The notes beneath the pieces are model-generated. The model was not told the DNA's origin, made no database searches, and worked only from the letters and a program-made list of their open reading frames with translations. This document shows, piece by piece, positions 18,236 to 25,220 of a DNA stretch of 61,640 nucleotides. The number at the start of each line of letters is the position of its first letter. Positions within the stretch are counted from its first letter, which is position 1. The stretch is from a virus, in IMG/VR virus record IMGVR_UViG_3300032326_000597, positions 1 to 61,640 of that record. One strand, written 5' to 3'. The position numbers were made by a program, and so were the translations under genes.

Positions 18236-18513
18236 TAGGAAATTGTTTCAAACTTTAGCTTGTCGTACTCTTCAAGGTCGATGATTTTACCATCAAACTT
18301 TCCGCGATACGTGCAGTCTATCACCTCAGCGTACCCCTCGCTGTTCCAAGCAAGAGCCATCGCCTTGATGTGCTTCTTCACGCTGTCGATCGTGTTCAAC
18401 ACCTCAGACGTCTGAAGTATTTCATTGTTATCTCCAACAGTACGGACCCGGTACGCGTTGACCTTCTGTCCGTCTACTGTGCGCTTTGCGTCTTTTATTT
18501 CAATTCTGCCCAT
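18235..18513 (-). CDS. Hypothetical protein, possibly DUF1508/YegP-like (92 aa)
   Basis: The segment NAYRVRTVGDNNEILQTSEVLN (19-40) followed by a helix (SVKKHIKAMALAW) resembles the YegP/DUF1508 repeat (Y-x-W/V-R-L-x-x-x-N-G-E-x-I-x-x-S-E ... x-x-x-x-x-I-x-x-V), a small beta-beta-beta-alpha fold. Only one repeat is present and the match is loose. It overlaps its upstream neighbour by 14 bases and sits in the DnaA-like operon. Confidence 0.6.
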   Translation of the reverse strand: MGRIEIKDAKRTVDGQKVNAYRVRTVGDNNEILQTSEVLNTIDSVKKHIKAMALAWNSEGYAEVIDCTYRGKFDGKIIDLEEYDKLKFETIS

Positions 18514-18766
18514 CTTCTATTTTTTTAAGTTCGTTAAAGTGTCCGCTGATCCAAAGGTACATATCTTTCCCCGTAAGCTCGTACAATCTTATGTTGATTA
18601 GCTTCATTAGGGACTTGTCACGGTCATATTTTTTCTTCGGCTTATGAACACCCGCCTTGGGGTATTCCATGTCGTCAGTGAGGAGCTTATGCCTCAGATT
18701 CCGAAGGTGCTGCAACTCGCTCTGGTCTGACGGTGTAGGCGGTAAGTATATCGGGATTCCGTTCAT
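18500..18766 (-). CDS. Hypothetical basic helical protein (88 aa)
   Basis: An 88-residue protein starting MNGIPIYLPPTPSDQSELQH with a Lys-rich helical centre (KPKKKYDRDKSLMKLINIRL). Its first 80 bases overlap the end of the DnaA-like gene in another frame, an unusually long overlap for this window. Both frames look genuine: this one has Pro-rich then helical structure and a clear ATG. The function is unknown. Confidence 0.65.
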   Translation of the reverse strand: MNGIPIYLPPTPSDQSELQHLRNLRHKLLTDDMEYPKAGVHKPKKKYDRDKSLMKLINIRLYELTGKDMYLWISGHFNELKKIEDGQN

Positions 18767-19172
18767 TGAAAAAGTCTAATAAAAGTTCTTGTCTTGTTTG
18801 GTCTAGGTCGGCAATGAAGTGACGTATCTTTTTTCTTCTTGCCGCGTTGTAGTCGTAGTCAACCTTTAGTGTTTTCAAGGCGTGAGAAACCGTTGCATGG
18901 TCCCTTTCAACAAGCCTGGCGACGTCCATAAGGCTTTTTGTAGTACACACCCTTACGGTTGTCATGAACATCTGCCGGGCAAATACTACGTCTCTAAACT
19001 TTCTCTTGCCCTTGATGTCTGCCACGGGTACATGGAAGTGTCTTCCAACCTTCTCTAACAACTCGTTTTCTTGTGCGTCTTCTACCTTGTGTAGGTACTC
19101 GTAAATCTTTGTGAACTCGGCCCGGTTTTGACTTGGGACCACGTTTATTAAGTCTTTGAATGTATATCTCAT
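18687..19172 (-). CDS. DnaA domain-IV-like DNA-binding protein (161 aa)
   Basis: The middle of the protein (about 37-110) matches the C-terminal DNA-binding domain of DnaA: VGRHFHVPVADIKGKRKFRD, then an Ala-Arg-x-Met helix (FARQMFMTTVRV), then SLMDVARLVERDHATVSHAL, with the D-H-A-T-V-x-H-A signature that reads DnaA boxes. The AAA+ ATPase of DnaA is absent, so it cannot melt DNA by itself. It could bind phage or host DnaA boxes as a replication regulator, competitor of host DnaA, or transcription factor. It follows SSB in a replication operon with a 9-bp hairpin between the two. Confidence 0.8.
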   Translation of the reverse strand: MRYTFKDLINVVPSQNRAEFTKIYEYLHKVEDAQENELLEKVGRHFHVPVADIKGKRKFRDVVFARQMFMTTVRVCTTKSLMDVARLVERDHATVSHALKTLKVDYDYNAARRKKIRHFIADLDQTRQELLLDFFNERNPDILTAYTVRPERVAAPSESEA

Positions 19173-19189
19173 GTTCGTTTGTTTAAAGC

Positions 19190-19224
19190 CGTGGCGGGTT
19201 TACCTGCGTTTATCCCCCGCCACG
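19190..19224 (-). other. Hairpin between ssb and DnaA-like gene
   Basis: CGTGGCGGG and CCCGCCACG form a perfect 9-bp GC-rich stem with a 17-base loop; no T-run follows. It may reduce read-through or protect the mRNA end. Confidence 0.55.
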
Positions 19225-19238
19225 ACTCTTGGTTAAGA

Positions 19239-19871
19239 TTAGAATGGCAAGTCGTCTCCAGGGTCCTCGGTTATGTCGGCAGCTCCGTATGAGTCTAGTT
19301 TCTTTACGGAACTCACAGCCTTGACCTGTGGAAGGAAGATGTCGTTGAGGTGCTTCTCAAAAAACTCTTGGCGTTCTGAGTCGTCCCATACAACCTGACC
19401 CTTCACCTTGATCTGCTTCATCTCAGGCATATTGCCAGGGTTGTCTTTTGTCCAGCCCCACTTAATGTCCTCTTGGCCATGGCGCAGATAAAGCATTGTG
19501 CGAGTCTTTCCGTCGATCTCCTTAGACCATGGGGTAAGAGTAATTTCTTTCCCGGCGTCGATGTTAGGCATTGATAAAAAGAATCCTGACGAGTAGCGTG
19601 ATGACCAAGGCATTTGGATTTGATACTCTTCTCCTCCATCCTTTAGAACTATGCAGAGCTGGTCTCCATATCCTTTTTCGGATACGCGTTTGAACACGTC
19701 TACGATGTAGCCAGATAGCGAAGCAAATCGCTGCTCGTACCACACACTTGTGCCGTCCTTGCTGTTACACTTAATTGAGCCAGCTGTGCCTTCCGGAACT
19801 CGCTTGGCAATCTTACCGTTAGATATACTAAGGTAAGTGCGGTTTGATGAACCCTCTTGATTTAATCCCAT
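19239..19871 (-). CDS. ssb: Single-stranded DNA-binding protein (210 aa)
   Basis: The C-terminus ends TEDPGDDLPF, the acidic tip with terminal hydrophobic/Pro-Phe used by SSB proteins to recruit partners. The body (about 30-165) is beta-rich with aromatic residues spaced as in an OB-fold (WYEQRFASLSGYIVDVFKRV, then EYQIQMPWSSRYSSGFFLSM). Similar 200-residue SSBs occur in Bacteroidetes phages. The ATG at 19871 lies 32 bases below a consensus promoter. It is encoded just after the primase-helicase, as expected for a replication block. Confidence 0.75.
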   Translation of the reverse strand: MGLNQEGSSNRTYLSISNGKIAKRVPEGTAGSIKCNSKDGTSVWYEQRFASLSGYIVDVFKRVSEKGYGDQLCIVLKDGGEEYQIQMPWSSRYSSGFFLSMPNIDAGKEITLTPWSKEIDGKTRTMLYLRHGQEDIKWGWTKDNPGNMPEMKQIKVKGQVVWDDSERQEFFEKHLNDIFLPQVKAVSSVKKLDSYGAADITEDPGDDLPF

Positions 19872-19903
19872 AATTTTTATGATTAATTAATTGGTTATAT
19901 TCG

Positions 19904-19934
19904 CAAATGTAGCATATATGTTTCTTTTGTGCAA
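19904..19934 (-). promoter_or_regulatory. Bacteroidetes-type promoter for ssb
   Basis: On the minus strand TTG, 20 bases, TACATTTG, a perfect match. It lies in the 104-base gap between ssb and the primase-helicase gene. Confidence 0.7.
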
Positions 19935-19975
19935 GAAAAAAACTGTTAAATTTATACCCGATATGGTTTTTTTCG

Positions 19976-21928
19976 TCATTCCCAATCCTCCCTATACCCG
20001 TTCGGGTGTCCTGGCTCCTCATTCCATTCCTTTGCGTCTTTAGAGTCTGTCCAGTTTCTGTTTGGTCTTATCACGGAAGGCTTCGGCTCTTCGATGTTAG
20101 ACTGAACGAATTTACCCTCGATCGCCCGTTGAAGGTAATCGACGCCCTCGAACGTAAACCTGCGGGTAGACCTTACAAGCTCAAAGTCAAAGAATCCCTT
20201 TATCCCAACGATCTTTTGTCTGCGGATCTTCTTGGAGTGAAACTCACACAGCGGACTTTCGGGAGCCGTCTGAGCAACAGGTCTGTGGTAGATAATAATA
20301 TTATCAGCCTTATTGTTCCACATAGCGCCATCAGCAAGGTCAAACACCTCCGGGCATGGGTAGTTTCCGTCGTCTCCCTTCCTCATCTTGTGCGGATGGA
20401 CCACGATGTCGAAGTACACGTTGTTCTTCCTTGCAAACCTTGTGCAGTCAGATAGAAATGTCTCAAGGTACTTGTCGCTACGCCCACCGCCCTTGCTATA
20501 GTCGTTTGCCATTTGGTTGAATGGGTCGATTACCACGCGGTCGATTCCATGTTTAATAATCATGCTTAGGAAAACTTCTTTCACGTAGTCAGGAGTCGGG
20601 CTTACGTTCTTTGGATACACCATGAAGATGTGTTTGCCAATCATATCATACACCTTCTTGTACGCATCGTAACTTGGTCTGTGGTAGTTGTTGGGTGTGC
20701 AATCCTTCCCGAAGTAAATTTCGACCAGATCATGATAGAACTGTTCAGCAGGCAACTCCTCAGGGGTGAAGATGGCAACCTTCTCTCCAAACTTTACCAT
20801 GCGGAATATCATCTCCCATTTCATGAACGATGACTTACCATAGTTTCCAATTCCGGAAACAATTGTTAATTCTCCCTTGACTCTTTTGAAGTGTTTGTCT
20901 AGAAGCGGAACGCCAAGCGGCATGGCTGCCTGATAGCCCTTGTGGTAAATCTCAGACGCCTGTTCGAATACCTCTTCAGCGTAAATGACATCTTCTGCGG
21001 CGATATTCTCCGCATCTTCTGCGGTGATTACGATATTAATCTCCGCATTTGTAGACTTGGATACAAGCTGATCCTTAGTAAACTCGGCGGTATTCCACTG
21101 ATTCATGTTGGCCCGGTACGCGCTGCGGATGGCTTGCCTGCATTCCTTTTGGCTAAAGCTAGAGTTTGGAGTAACGTAGGTCATTATTAGGTTGTAGCAG
21201 GTCTCCTCAATCATCCCAAACCGGCAACAACTAGCAGCCAACTTGAACACGAAGTGATTCCTCTCCCCTTCACGGAACGCATCACCCTTGGATGTCATCC
21301 ACGTCAGAAGGTTTTGGAATATCTTGTCGTCGTCGTTTATGGTTTCAGTAGTTGTCTGTTGTGGCAACCTTCTGTCTTCCTTTTTTACAGGCAGCTTTGT
21401 GTATGTTTCGGCGTTTTCGTTATACCAAAGATTGGTATCATACGACTCAAAGCATAGGCGGGAAACATTTCTACCAGTCTTGTCAATGTCGGGCATCTCT
21501 TCCATTAGTGCATCAAAGTGTTCCTTGTGCTTGGTTTTCCACTCAATTTGGACGAGCGCTTTTAAGCCCTTTCCTGAGGGTGATTCCCAGACAGCGGTAA
21601 TATACCTCACCGAACACAATTCGCTTCGTTTTTGGGCCATATCCGCAACGTTATCGAAGTCCAACACGATGTATCCGGAGTGTTCGAGCAGCTCAGAGTC
21701 TTTTCTTTTGGAAAAGGTGCCACTGAAACAAACTGCTGGAAGTTTCTTTTTTAACTCGTCCGCCTCTTTCTTGGTCTTGGCTTCCCTCGCCTTCTCAACA
21801 AGTGCCTTTGACTTTCCAGTCCTAATTCGTTCAAGTGCGCCCAGTACACTAATTGTGTGTCCTTGCAGGTCATTGAAGTCTTTGTAGATGGATACCTTAC
21901 CATTTATTCCTTGGGTCATTTGGGTCAT
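19976..21928 (-). CDS. VirE_N/BT4734-type primase fused to RecA-fold helicase (650 aa)
   Basis: Numbered from the ATG at 21928. Residues ~65-170 match the VirE N-terminal/BT4734-like domain (VCFSGTFSKRKD, GYIVLDFDN with Asp90/Asp92, then ESPSGKGLKALVQI), a primase-polymerase-like module common in Bacteroidetes mobile elements. Residues ~200-290 resemble a PriCT-type helical linker. The C-terminal half is a DnaB/RecA-type ATPase: Walker A GIGNYGKSS (359-367), TPEE (388-391), Walker B RVVIDPF (~464-470) and VVHPHK. Together this is a primase-helicase that primes and unwinds at the phage fork. The start (21928 or 21919) overlaps the initiator gene by about 30 bases. The longer frame to 22039 is rejected because it runs far into that gene. 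Confidence 0.8.
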   Translation of the reverse strand: MTQMTQGINGKVSIYKDFNDLQGHTISVLGALERIRTGKSKALVEKAREAKTKKEADELKKKLPAVCFSGTFSKRKDSELLEHSGYIVLDFDNVADMAQKRSELCSVRYITAVWESPSGKGLKALVQIEWKTKHKEHFDALMEEMPDIDKTGRNVSRLCFESYDTNLWYNENAETYTKLPVKKEDRRLPQQTTTETINDDDKIFQNLLTWMTSKGDAFREGERNHFVFKLAASCCRFGMIEETCYNLIMTYVTPNSSFSQKECRQAIRSAYRANMNQWNTAEFTKDQLVSKSTNAEINIVITAEDAENIAAEDVIYAEEVFEQASEIYHKGYQAAMPLGVPLLDKHFKRVKGELTIVSGIGNYGKSSFMKWEMIFRMVKFGEKVAIFTPEELPAEQFYHDLVEIYFGKDCTPNNYHRPSYDAYKKVYDMIGKHIFMVYPKNVSPTPDYVKEVFLSMIIKHGIDRVVIDPFNQMANDYSKGGGRSDKYLETFLSDCTRFARKNNVYFDIVVHPHKMRKGDDGNYPCPEVFDLADGAMWNNKADNIIIYHRPVAQTAPESPLCEFHSKKIRRQKIVGIKGFFDFELVRSTRRFTFEGVDYLQRAIEGKFVQSNIEEPKPSVIRPNRNWTDSKDAKEWNEEPGHPNGYREDWE

Positions 21929-22619
21929 AATTGTAGTTAGTTTGTTTTGTATTTGTATTCGTATTCGTTGTTTCGTCTTCCCATCTTCTGTCGCGAAGAT
22001 ATCGTATCGGGTCCTTCCAGTATTTGCGCTCGCGACCATTCTTGTGGTTTCCCATGCCTTCTACTGCTAGGGTTCGGTCCTCATCAGATAGTTTATTCCA
22101 AACAGCAAGGGTTTGTTTCTTATCCACCTTCTTGTCATACATCAACCAAAACTGCTCGAAAGAATACTTACTTTCTTCTTTTACTTTATTCTTTTTATTA
22201 TGTGAGCATTCCTGAGCAGGGGTATGCTCATTTTTGAGCAGGGGGTATGCAGGTTTTTGAGCAGGGGTATGATCAAAAAACTCATCTTCTTCATTTTCAG
22301 ACATTGGTATTTCGGGAGTAACCGTTCTGCTCAAAATATCAGCATCTGGATTTATCGTTAAACATCTTACCTCAACCTCATTTCGATTATTGAGTTTAAC
22401 TATTCTCCCCAAAACACCCTTCTGTTCGAGGTCGGCAATTACGCGACGAACACTATGCTTGGATATACCAAGGCACTCACCCAGGTAATGGTTTGAAGCG
22501 AAACAATAACCTTTGATGTTTGATAGATTTGATATGACACCTATGAGTAATTTCTCAGTAGATGACAATTCCTTGCTAAGCAGCACACTTGCAGGGATAA
22601 TTGAATATTGATTGTGCAT
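21897..22619 (-). CDS. Replication initiator / helicase-loader-like protein with winged helix (240 aa)
   Basis: Residues 1-85 form a helix-turn-helix domain of the phage replication-protein type (YSIIPASVLLSKELSSTEKL, NIKGYCFASNHYLGECLGIS, SVRRVIADLEQKGVLGRIVK). After an acidic linker, residues ~150-215 match the C-terminal module of phage replication proteins (FEQFWLMYDKKVDKKQTLAV ... WKDPIRYLRDRRWED), thought to contact the helicase. Starting at the ATG at 22619; the extension to 22646 uses a GTG inside a terminator hairpin. It lies directly upstream of the primase-helicase and behind a leader with hairpin, so it is probably the first regulated replication gene. Confidence 0.8.
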   Translation of the reverse strand: MHNQYSIIPASVLLSKELSSTEKLLIGVISNLSNIKGYCFASNHYLGECLGISKHSVRRVIADLEQKGVLGRIVKLNNRNEVEVRCLTINPDADILSRTVTPEIPMSENEEDEFFDHTPAQKPAYPLLKNEHTPAQECSHNKKNKVKEESKYSFEQFWLMYDKKVDKKQTLAVWNKLSDEDRTLAVEGMGNHKNGRERKYWKDPIRYLRDRRWEDETTNTNTNTKQTNYNYDPNDPRNKW

Positions 22620-22623
22620 AAGA

Positions 22624-22659
22624 TAAAAAAAGCTCGCAAGAACCACTTTGCGAGCTTTT
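22624..22659 (-). terminator. Terminator hairpin at the start of the replication operon (possible attenuator)
   Basis: AAAAGCTCGCAA (22628-22639) pairs over 12 bp with TTGCGAGCTTTT (22648-22659) and is followed by a T-run on the minus strand. It ends only five bases before the initiator ATG at 22619, between that gene and its promoter at 22739. Confidence 0.8.
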
Positions 22660-22738
22660 GAGTTGGTTATGATTTGTAACCACCTTCCAACCCTAGTTTA
22701 CTGTGGTTCGTTAGCAAACGAGGGGTGAAATATTTTGG

Positions 22739-22769
22739 CAAACATAAAACAACCACGCGAGGTTGTCAA
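22739..22769 (-). promoter_or_regulatory. Promoter with internal palindrome for the replication operon
   Basis: On the minus strand TTG, 20 bases, TATGTTTG. The spacer contains ACAACC-N6-GGTTGT, a perfect 6-bp inverted repeat centred between the -33 and -7 boxes, where a repressor would block RNA polymerase. Confidence 0.7.
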
Positions 22770-22957
22770 GTATTTTCTTCATTATTTTTTATGTGCCACA
22801 TTTCACAGTCCCAGCACATAAACACCTGTTGGTCGTAATCGCAATGATCCTGAGCCTCCTTTCGGGTCTTGTAACACCGTTTGCCACATCCGTAAATAGA
22901 GTTCTTAATCATCAGATAGATAGATACAATAGTTAAGATAATTGAGAGGATAAACAT
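22766..22957 (-). CDS. Membrane-anchored small zinc-finger-like protein (63 aa)
   Basis: A hydrophobic N-terminal helix (MFILSIILTIVSIYLMIKNS) is followed by a Cys-rich basic domain: KRCYKTRKEAQDHCDYDQQV, then MCWDCEMWHIK. The spacing Cys/Lys ... Cys ... C-x-x-C-x-x-W-H-x is that of a small treble-clef-type zinc finger seen in many phage proteins, here with an added membrane anchor. It is transcribed from the leaderless promoter at 22962 and ends inside the next promoter. Its place beside the replication/structure boundary suggests regulation, unproven. Confidence 0.7.
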   Translation of the reverse strand: MFILSIILTIVSIYLMIKNSIYGCGKRCYKTRKEAQDHCDYDQQVFMCWDCEMWHIKNNEENT

Positions 22958-22961
22958 ATTG

Positions 22962-22991
22962 CAAATCTACGTTGTTTAGTACTATTTCCAA
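22962..22991 (-). promoter_or_regulatory. Leftward promoter of a divergent pair
   Basis: On the minus strand TTG, 19 bases, TAGATTTG, then four bases and the ATG at 22957. Confidence 0.75.
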
Positions 22992-22999
22992 GCAATAAT

Positions 23000-23029
23000 T
23001 TGACACCGTGTTGTTTTTGAGTATATTTG
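23000..23029 (+). promoter_or_regulatory. Rightward promoter of a divergent pair (head operon)
   Basis: TTG (23000-23002), 19 bases, TATATTTG (23022-23029), then four bases and the ATG at 23034. The -33 boxes of the two opposed promoters are eight bases apart, so one regulator could set the direction. Confidence 0.8.
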
Positions 23030-23033
23030 CAGC

Positions 23034-23249
23034 ATGACGAAATTGAGACCACCAGATGGGCGTGTCTTTGTGACCATTGACAAGAGACAGCCAAAGCAAA
23101 TAGACGTAACCATAACGGCGGTAGGAAACGGGGTTGAACTAGAGGTCGGCCAGAAAGCTTGCGTTATAGGTAAAGTTGAAAAAATTGAATTGCAAGACAC
23201 GGAGGTTTACTCCGTGCATGAACGAAACATTGCATTTTTATATGAATAA
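23034..23249 (+). CDS. GroES-like (Cpn10) co-chaperonin-type protein (71 aa)
   Basis: The sequence MTKLRPPDGRVFVTIDKRQ, then TITAVGNGVELEVGQKACVI, then DTEVYSVHERNIAFLYE follows the GroES plan: an N-terminal L-R/K-P-P-x-D-R-V strand, the A-V-G-x-G ... V-x-V-G-D/Q-x-V turn, and the C-terminal E-x-x-x-V-x-E-x-D/N-I-A/L-A strand. At 71 residues it is shorter than bacterial GroES (about 95), and the mobile loop that contacts GroEL is reduced or missing. Phage T4 gp31 is the known precedent for a phage co-chaperonin that helps fold the capsid protein. It opens the head operon. Confidence 0.7.
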   Translation: MTKLRPPDGRVFVTIDKRQPKQIDVTITAVGNGVELEVGQKACVIGKVEKIELQDTEVYSVHERNIAFLYE

Positions 23250-23544
23250 GACAGACAACTGGAAAAGGGCCATATCAATCGTTAACCGTATGCTTGACGA
23301 CAAGATTGAGATATACGAGGTGATGAAAATATTCACACCTATGGCTACATCCGCGCGGAGAAAACTGCTTTACTGTGACCCAAACATTACAGCGGATGAC
23401 TTGGATCAGGTTGAGAAGGCCATCGTAAGATACAACAGCACGTTAGAAGAAATGGGAAAAACACAGGTAGAGACCCGAATAAAACGGTCAATGTATTTCC
23501 AAAAACTGAAGGAGCATTATGATAAGGACAAAGACAAAAAGTAA
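23242..23544 (+). CDS. Hypothetical helical protein (100 aa)
   Basis: I start at the ATG at 23242, which overlaps the GroES-like gene's end by 8 bases; the frame could extend to 23176 but that part lies in the other gene. The product is a helical, basic protein (NKTDNWKRAISIVNRMLDDK, then DDLDQVEKAIVRYNSTLEEM) of unknown role. Small helical proteins here, before terminase, can be terminase small subunits, but no helix-turn-helix is evident. Confidence 0.7.
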   Translation: MNKTDNWKRAISIVNRMLDDKIEIYEVMKIFTPMATSARRKLLYCDPNITADDLDQVEKAIVRYNSTLEEMGKTQVETRIKRSMYFQKLKEHYDKDKDKK

Positions 23545-23767
23545 CTACTACAGGATCATAGAGGTTTACAACTACTACATCGAGCGGGAGAACACCGACA
23601 TGAAGGATGTAGAGAAGCTGATGAGTAATTGGGACGCCATAAACCTGTTTGGAACATATTCATCCCTGCGCCGGGGCGTGAATAAAATCAAGAGACGTAT
23701 GCCGGTTGGAAAGAAGAACTTCGAAACCCAAAAGCAACTTTTTGAAATTTACAAGAAGACACTCTAA
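23519..23767 (+). CDS. Hypothetical basic helical protein (82 aa)
   Basis: An 82-residue basic protein (RTKTKSNYYRIIEVYNYYIE, then FGTYSSLRRGVNKIKRRMPV). The second half looks like a short DNA-binding helix with Lys/Arg. It overlaps the gene upstream by 26 bases and shares TAATG with the next. The family is not recognised. Confidence 0.7.
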   Translation: MIRTKTKSNYYRIIEVYNYYIERENTDMKDVEKLMSNWDAINLFGTYSSLRRGVNKIKRRMPVGKKNFETQKQLFEIYKKTL

Positions 23768-24570
23768 TGAACTTTGAAGACATTGAAATAAACAGACTAA
23801 GACTTCTAAACGGAGAGTGTTTGGTCGAGATACACAGCATGGTTGAGAATGAGGTAGTCTTTAACGGTGGTAAATTGAAAATAGTTACTAGCGTAAAGGA
23901 TCACATAGAAGACTTTGCTCCAAGCGAGCTTATATCCACTCTTGAGGCATTGAAAAAGTCAAACTACAAGGACCAAAATGCTAAGAAGGAGTATATGAAG
24001 ATGATGGTTTCTCAAAAAAAGCAGGCTGACCCAAACAAGATAGACCACGAAGCGAAACAAGCTGTCCGTAGAGGAAAGATTGTAAGGTTGCCAGAACGAG
24101 AACTTGGCGATAGCGGATGGGACTTTAACTGCGAGTTTGATGGCGTTGTTGGAGACGAGGTTTGGTTTGACTCTTCTTACTCTAGAGAAAGACTTGAAGA
24201 GAAGGAAGGTGGAATTATAATCGGAGACAAGACCTATCTCCTAATACCAGCTAGATCGATATTCGCGGCCAAAAGAGGTGATGAGATATTTAGTTTGAAT
24301 GGGTATATAATTGGAAAAAGGCTTCCAAATGACAGAACCTATGGATCTTTATTCTTGCCGGAGTCTAATATAGCAAGGGTAATGGTAGATGTTGTTCCGT
24401 CTAGAACCCCAAAGTACAAGGATGCTCAATTTTGGACTAACACGGACGTTAAAAAAGGCGACGTTGTATGTTTAAAAGAAGTTTTTGCTATTAAGCTAGA
24501 CTCAACGCTTGCAAACACAACCGATCTTGTAAGATTCCAGTCCCGCGTAATACTTGCAATCGAAGAATGA
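23767..24570 (+). CDS. Larger GroES-like protein (267 aa)
   Basis: The segment VVGDEVWFDSSYSRERLEEK, then GDKTYLLIPARSIFAAKRGD, then EIFSLNGYIIGKRLP (about 131-205) resembles the GroES core (V-G-D-x-V-x-F ... Y-x-x-I-x-x-x-x-I-x-A-x-x) followed by the opening of a second such unit (L-N-G-Y-I/V-I). The protein therefore seems to contain one and a half or two GroES-type barrels, with an extra helical stretch (residues ~65-100). It lies three genes from the short GroES-like gene and directly upstream of the terminase block. A dedicated folding cage lid for capsid proteins is the best guess. Confidence 0.55.
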   Translation: MNFEDIEINRLRLLNGECLVEIHSMVENEVVFNGGKLKIVTSVKDHIEDFAPSELISTLEALKKSNYKDQNAKKEYMKMMVSQKKQADPNKIDHEAKQAVRRGKIVRLPERELGDSGWDFNCEFDGVVGDEVWFDSSYSRERLEEKEGGIIIGDKTYLLIPARSIFAAKRGDEIFSLNGYIIGKRLPNDRTYGSLFLPESNIARVMVDVVPSRTPKYKDAQFWTNTDVKKGDVVCLKEVFAIKLDSTLANTTDLVRFQSRVILAIEE

Positions 24571-25220
24571 TAAAACTAGACTTTAGTAAAATATCCTACA
24601 ACATTGAAGGCATCCCGGATGACGAGTCGGTCGTATACCGCTTCTCGGACCTGGCCAGTCAAGCCCATATTCTCGACAGGTCTGACGACCTTCCTGAGGG
24701 GGTTAGCGCCGACAAAATTGTTCGATATCTCATATATATGTTCGCTCCAGGTACACCTGTAAAAGATGCGTATCCGGACATCAACCAGCGCAAGCGATAT
24801 ACTTTGAACAAACTGAATATCATGGTTGATGACACGGATTCGGAGGACGGGTACGCTCAGCTCTGCATGATGAATGTGGACTGGGCGGTGGAGCGGTACA
24901 TTACGTTCACCCGCCTGCAATGCTCGGAGGACTACTCGATCATGAGTACAGCCGACATTCGAATCTCGGCGCTTCAGAGGGCCTTGTTGACACAGCCTGT
25001 GGACAGATCGAACGACGATAAAAACTTCCAGGCGGGTCTTGAGAGTTGGCGTCAAACACTTGTGGATGCCCGTAGTCGAATAATGAACGACGAGGTGAGC
25101 ATTACGTTACAGAAAGCAATCACGTTCTCAGTTCGGGCGGAGAACTTAGGAATACAACCCGAACACTACGCTAGAGTTTGGCGTGAAAAGAAAGAGATAT
25201 TCCCGGAGGTAATACCATGA
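24567..25220 (+). CDS. Protein upstream of terminase, candidate small terminase subunit (217 aa)
   Basis: A 217-residue helical protein overlapping both neighbours by ATGA. It has an acidic N-terminus, then FSDLASQAHILDRS, a basic YPDINQRKRYTLNKLNIM and a long helical C-terminus (VSITLQKAITFSVRAENLGI). Its place directly before the large terminase subunit is where small subunits usually lie, and the length is normal for one, but I see no clear helix-turn-helix. The assignment is positional. Confidence 0.5.
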   Translation: MIKLDFSKISYNIEGIPDDESVVYRFSDLASQAHILDRSDDLPEGVSADKIVRYLIYMFAPGTPVKDAYPDINQRKRYTLNKLNIMVDDTDSEDGYAQLCMMNVDWAVERYITFTRLQCSEDYSIMSTADIRISALQRALLTQPVDRSNDDKNFQAGLESWRQTLVDARSRIMNDEVSITLQKAITFSVRAENLGIQPEHYARVWREKKEIFPEVIP

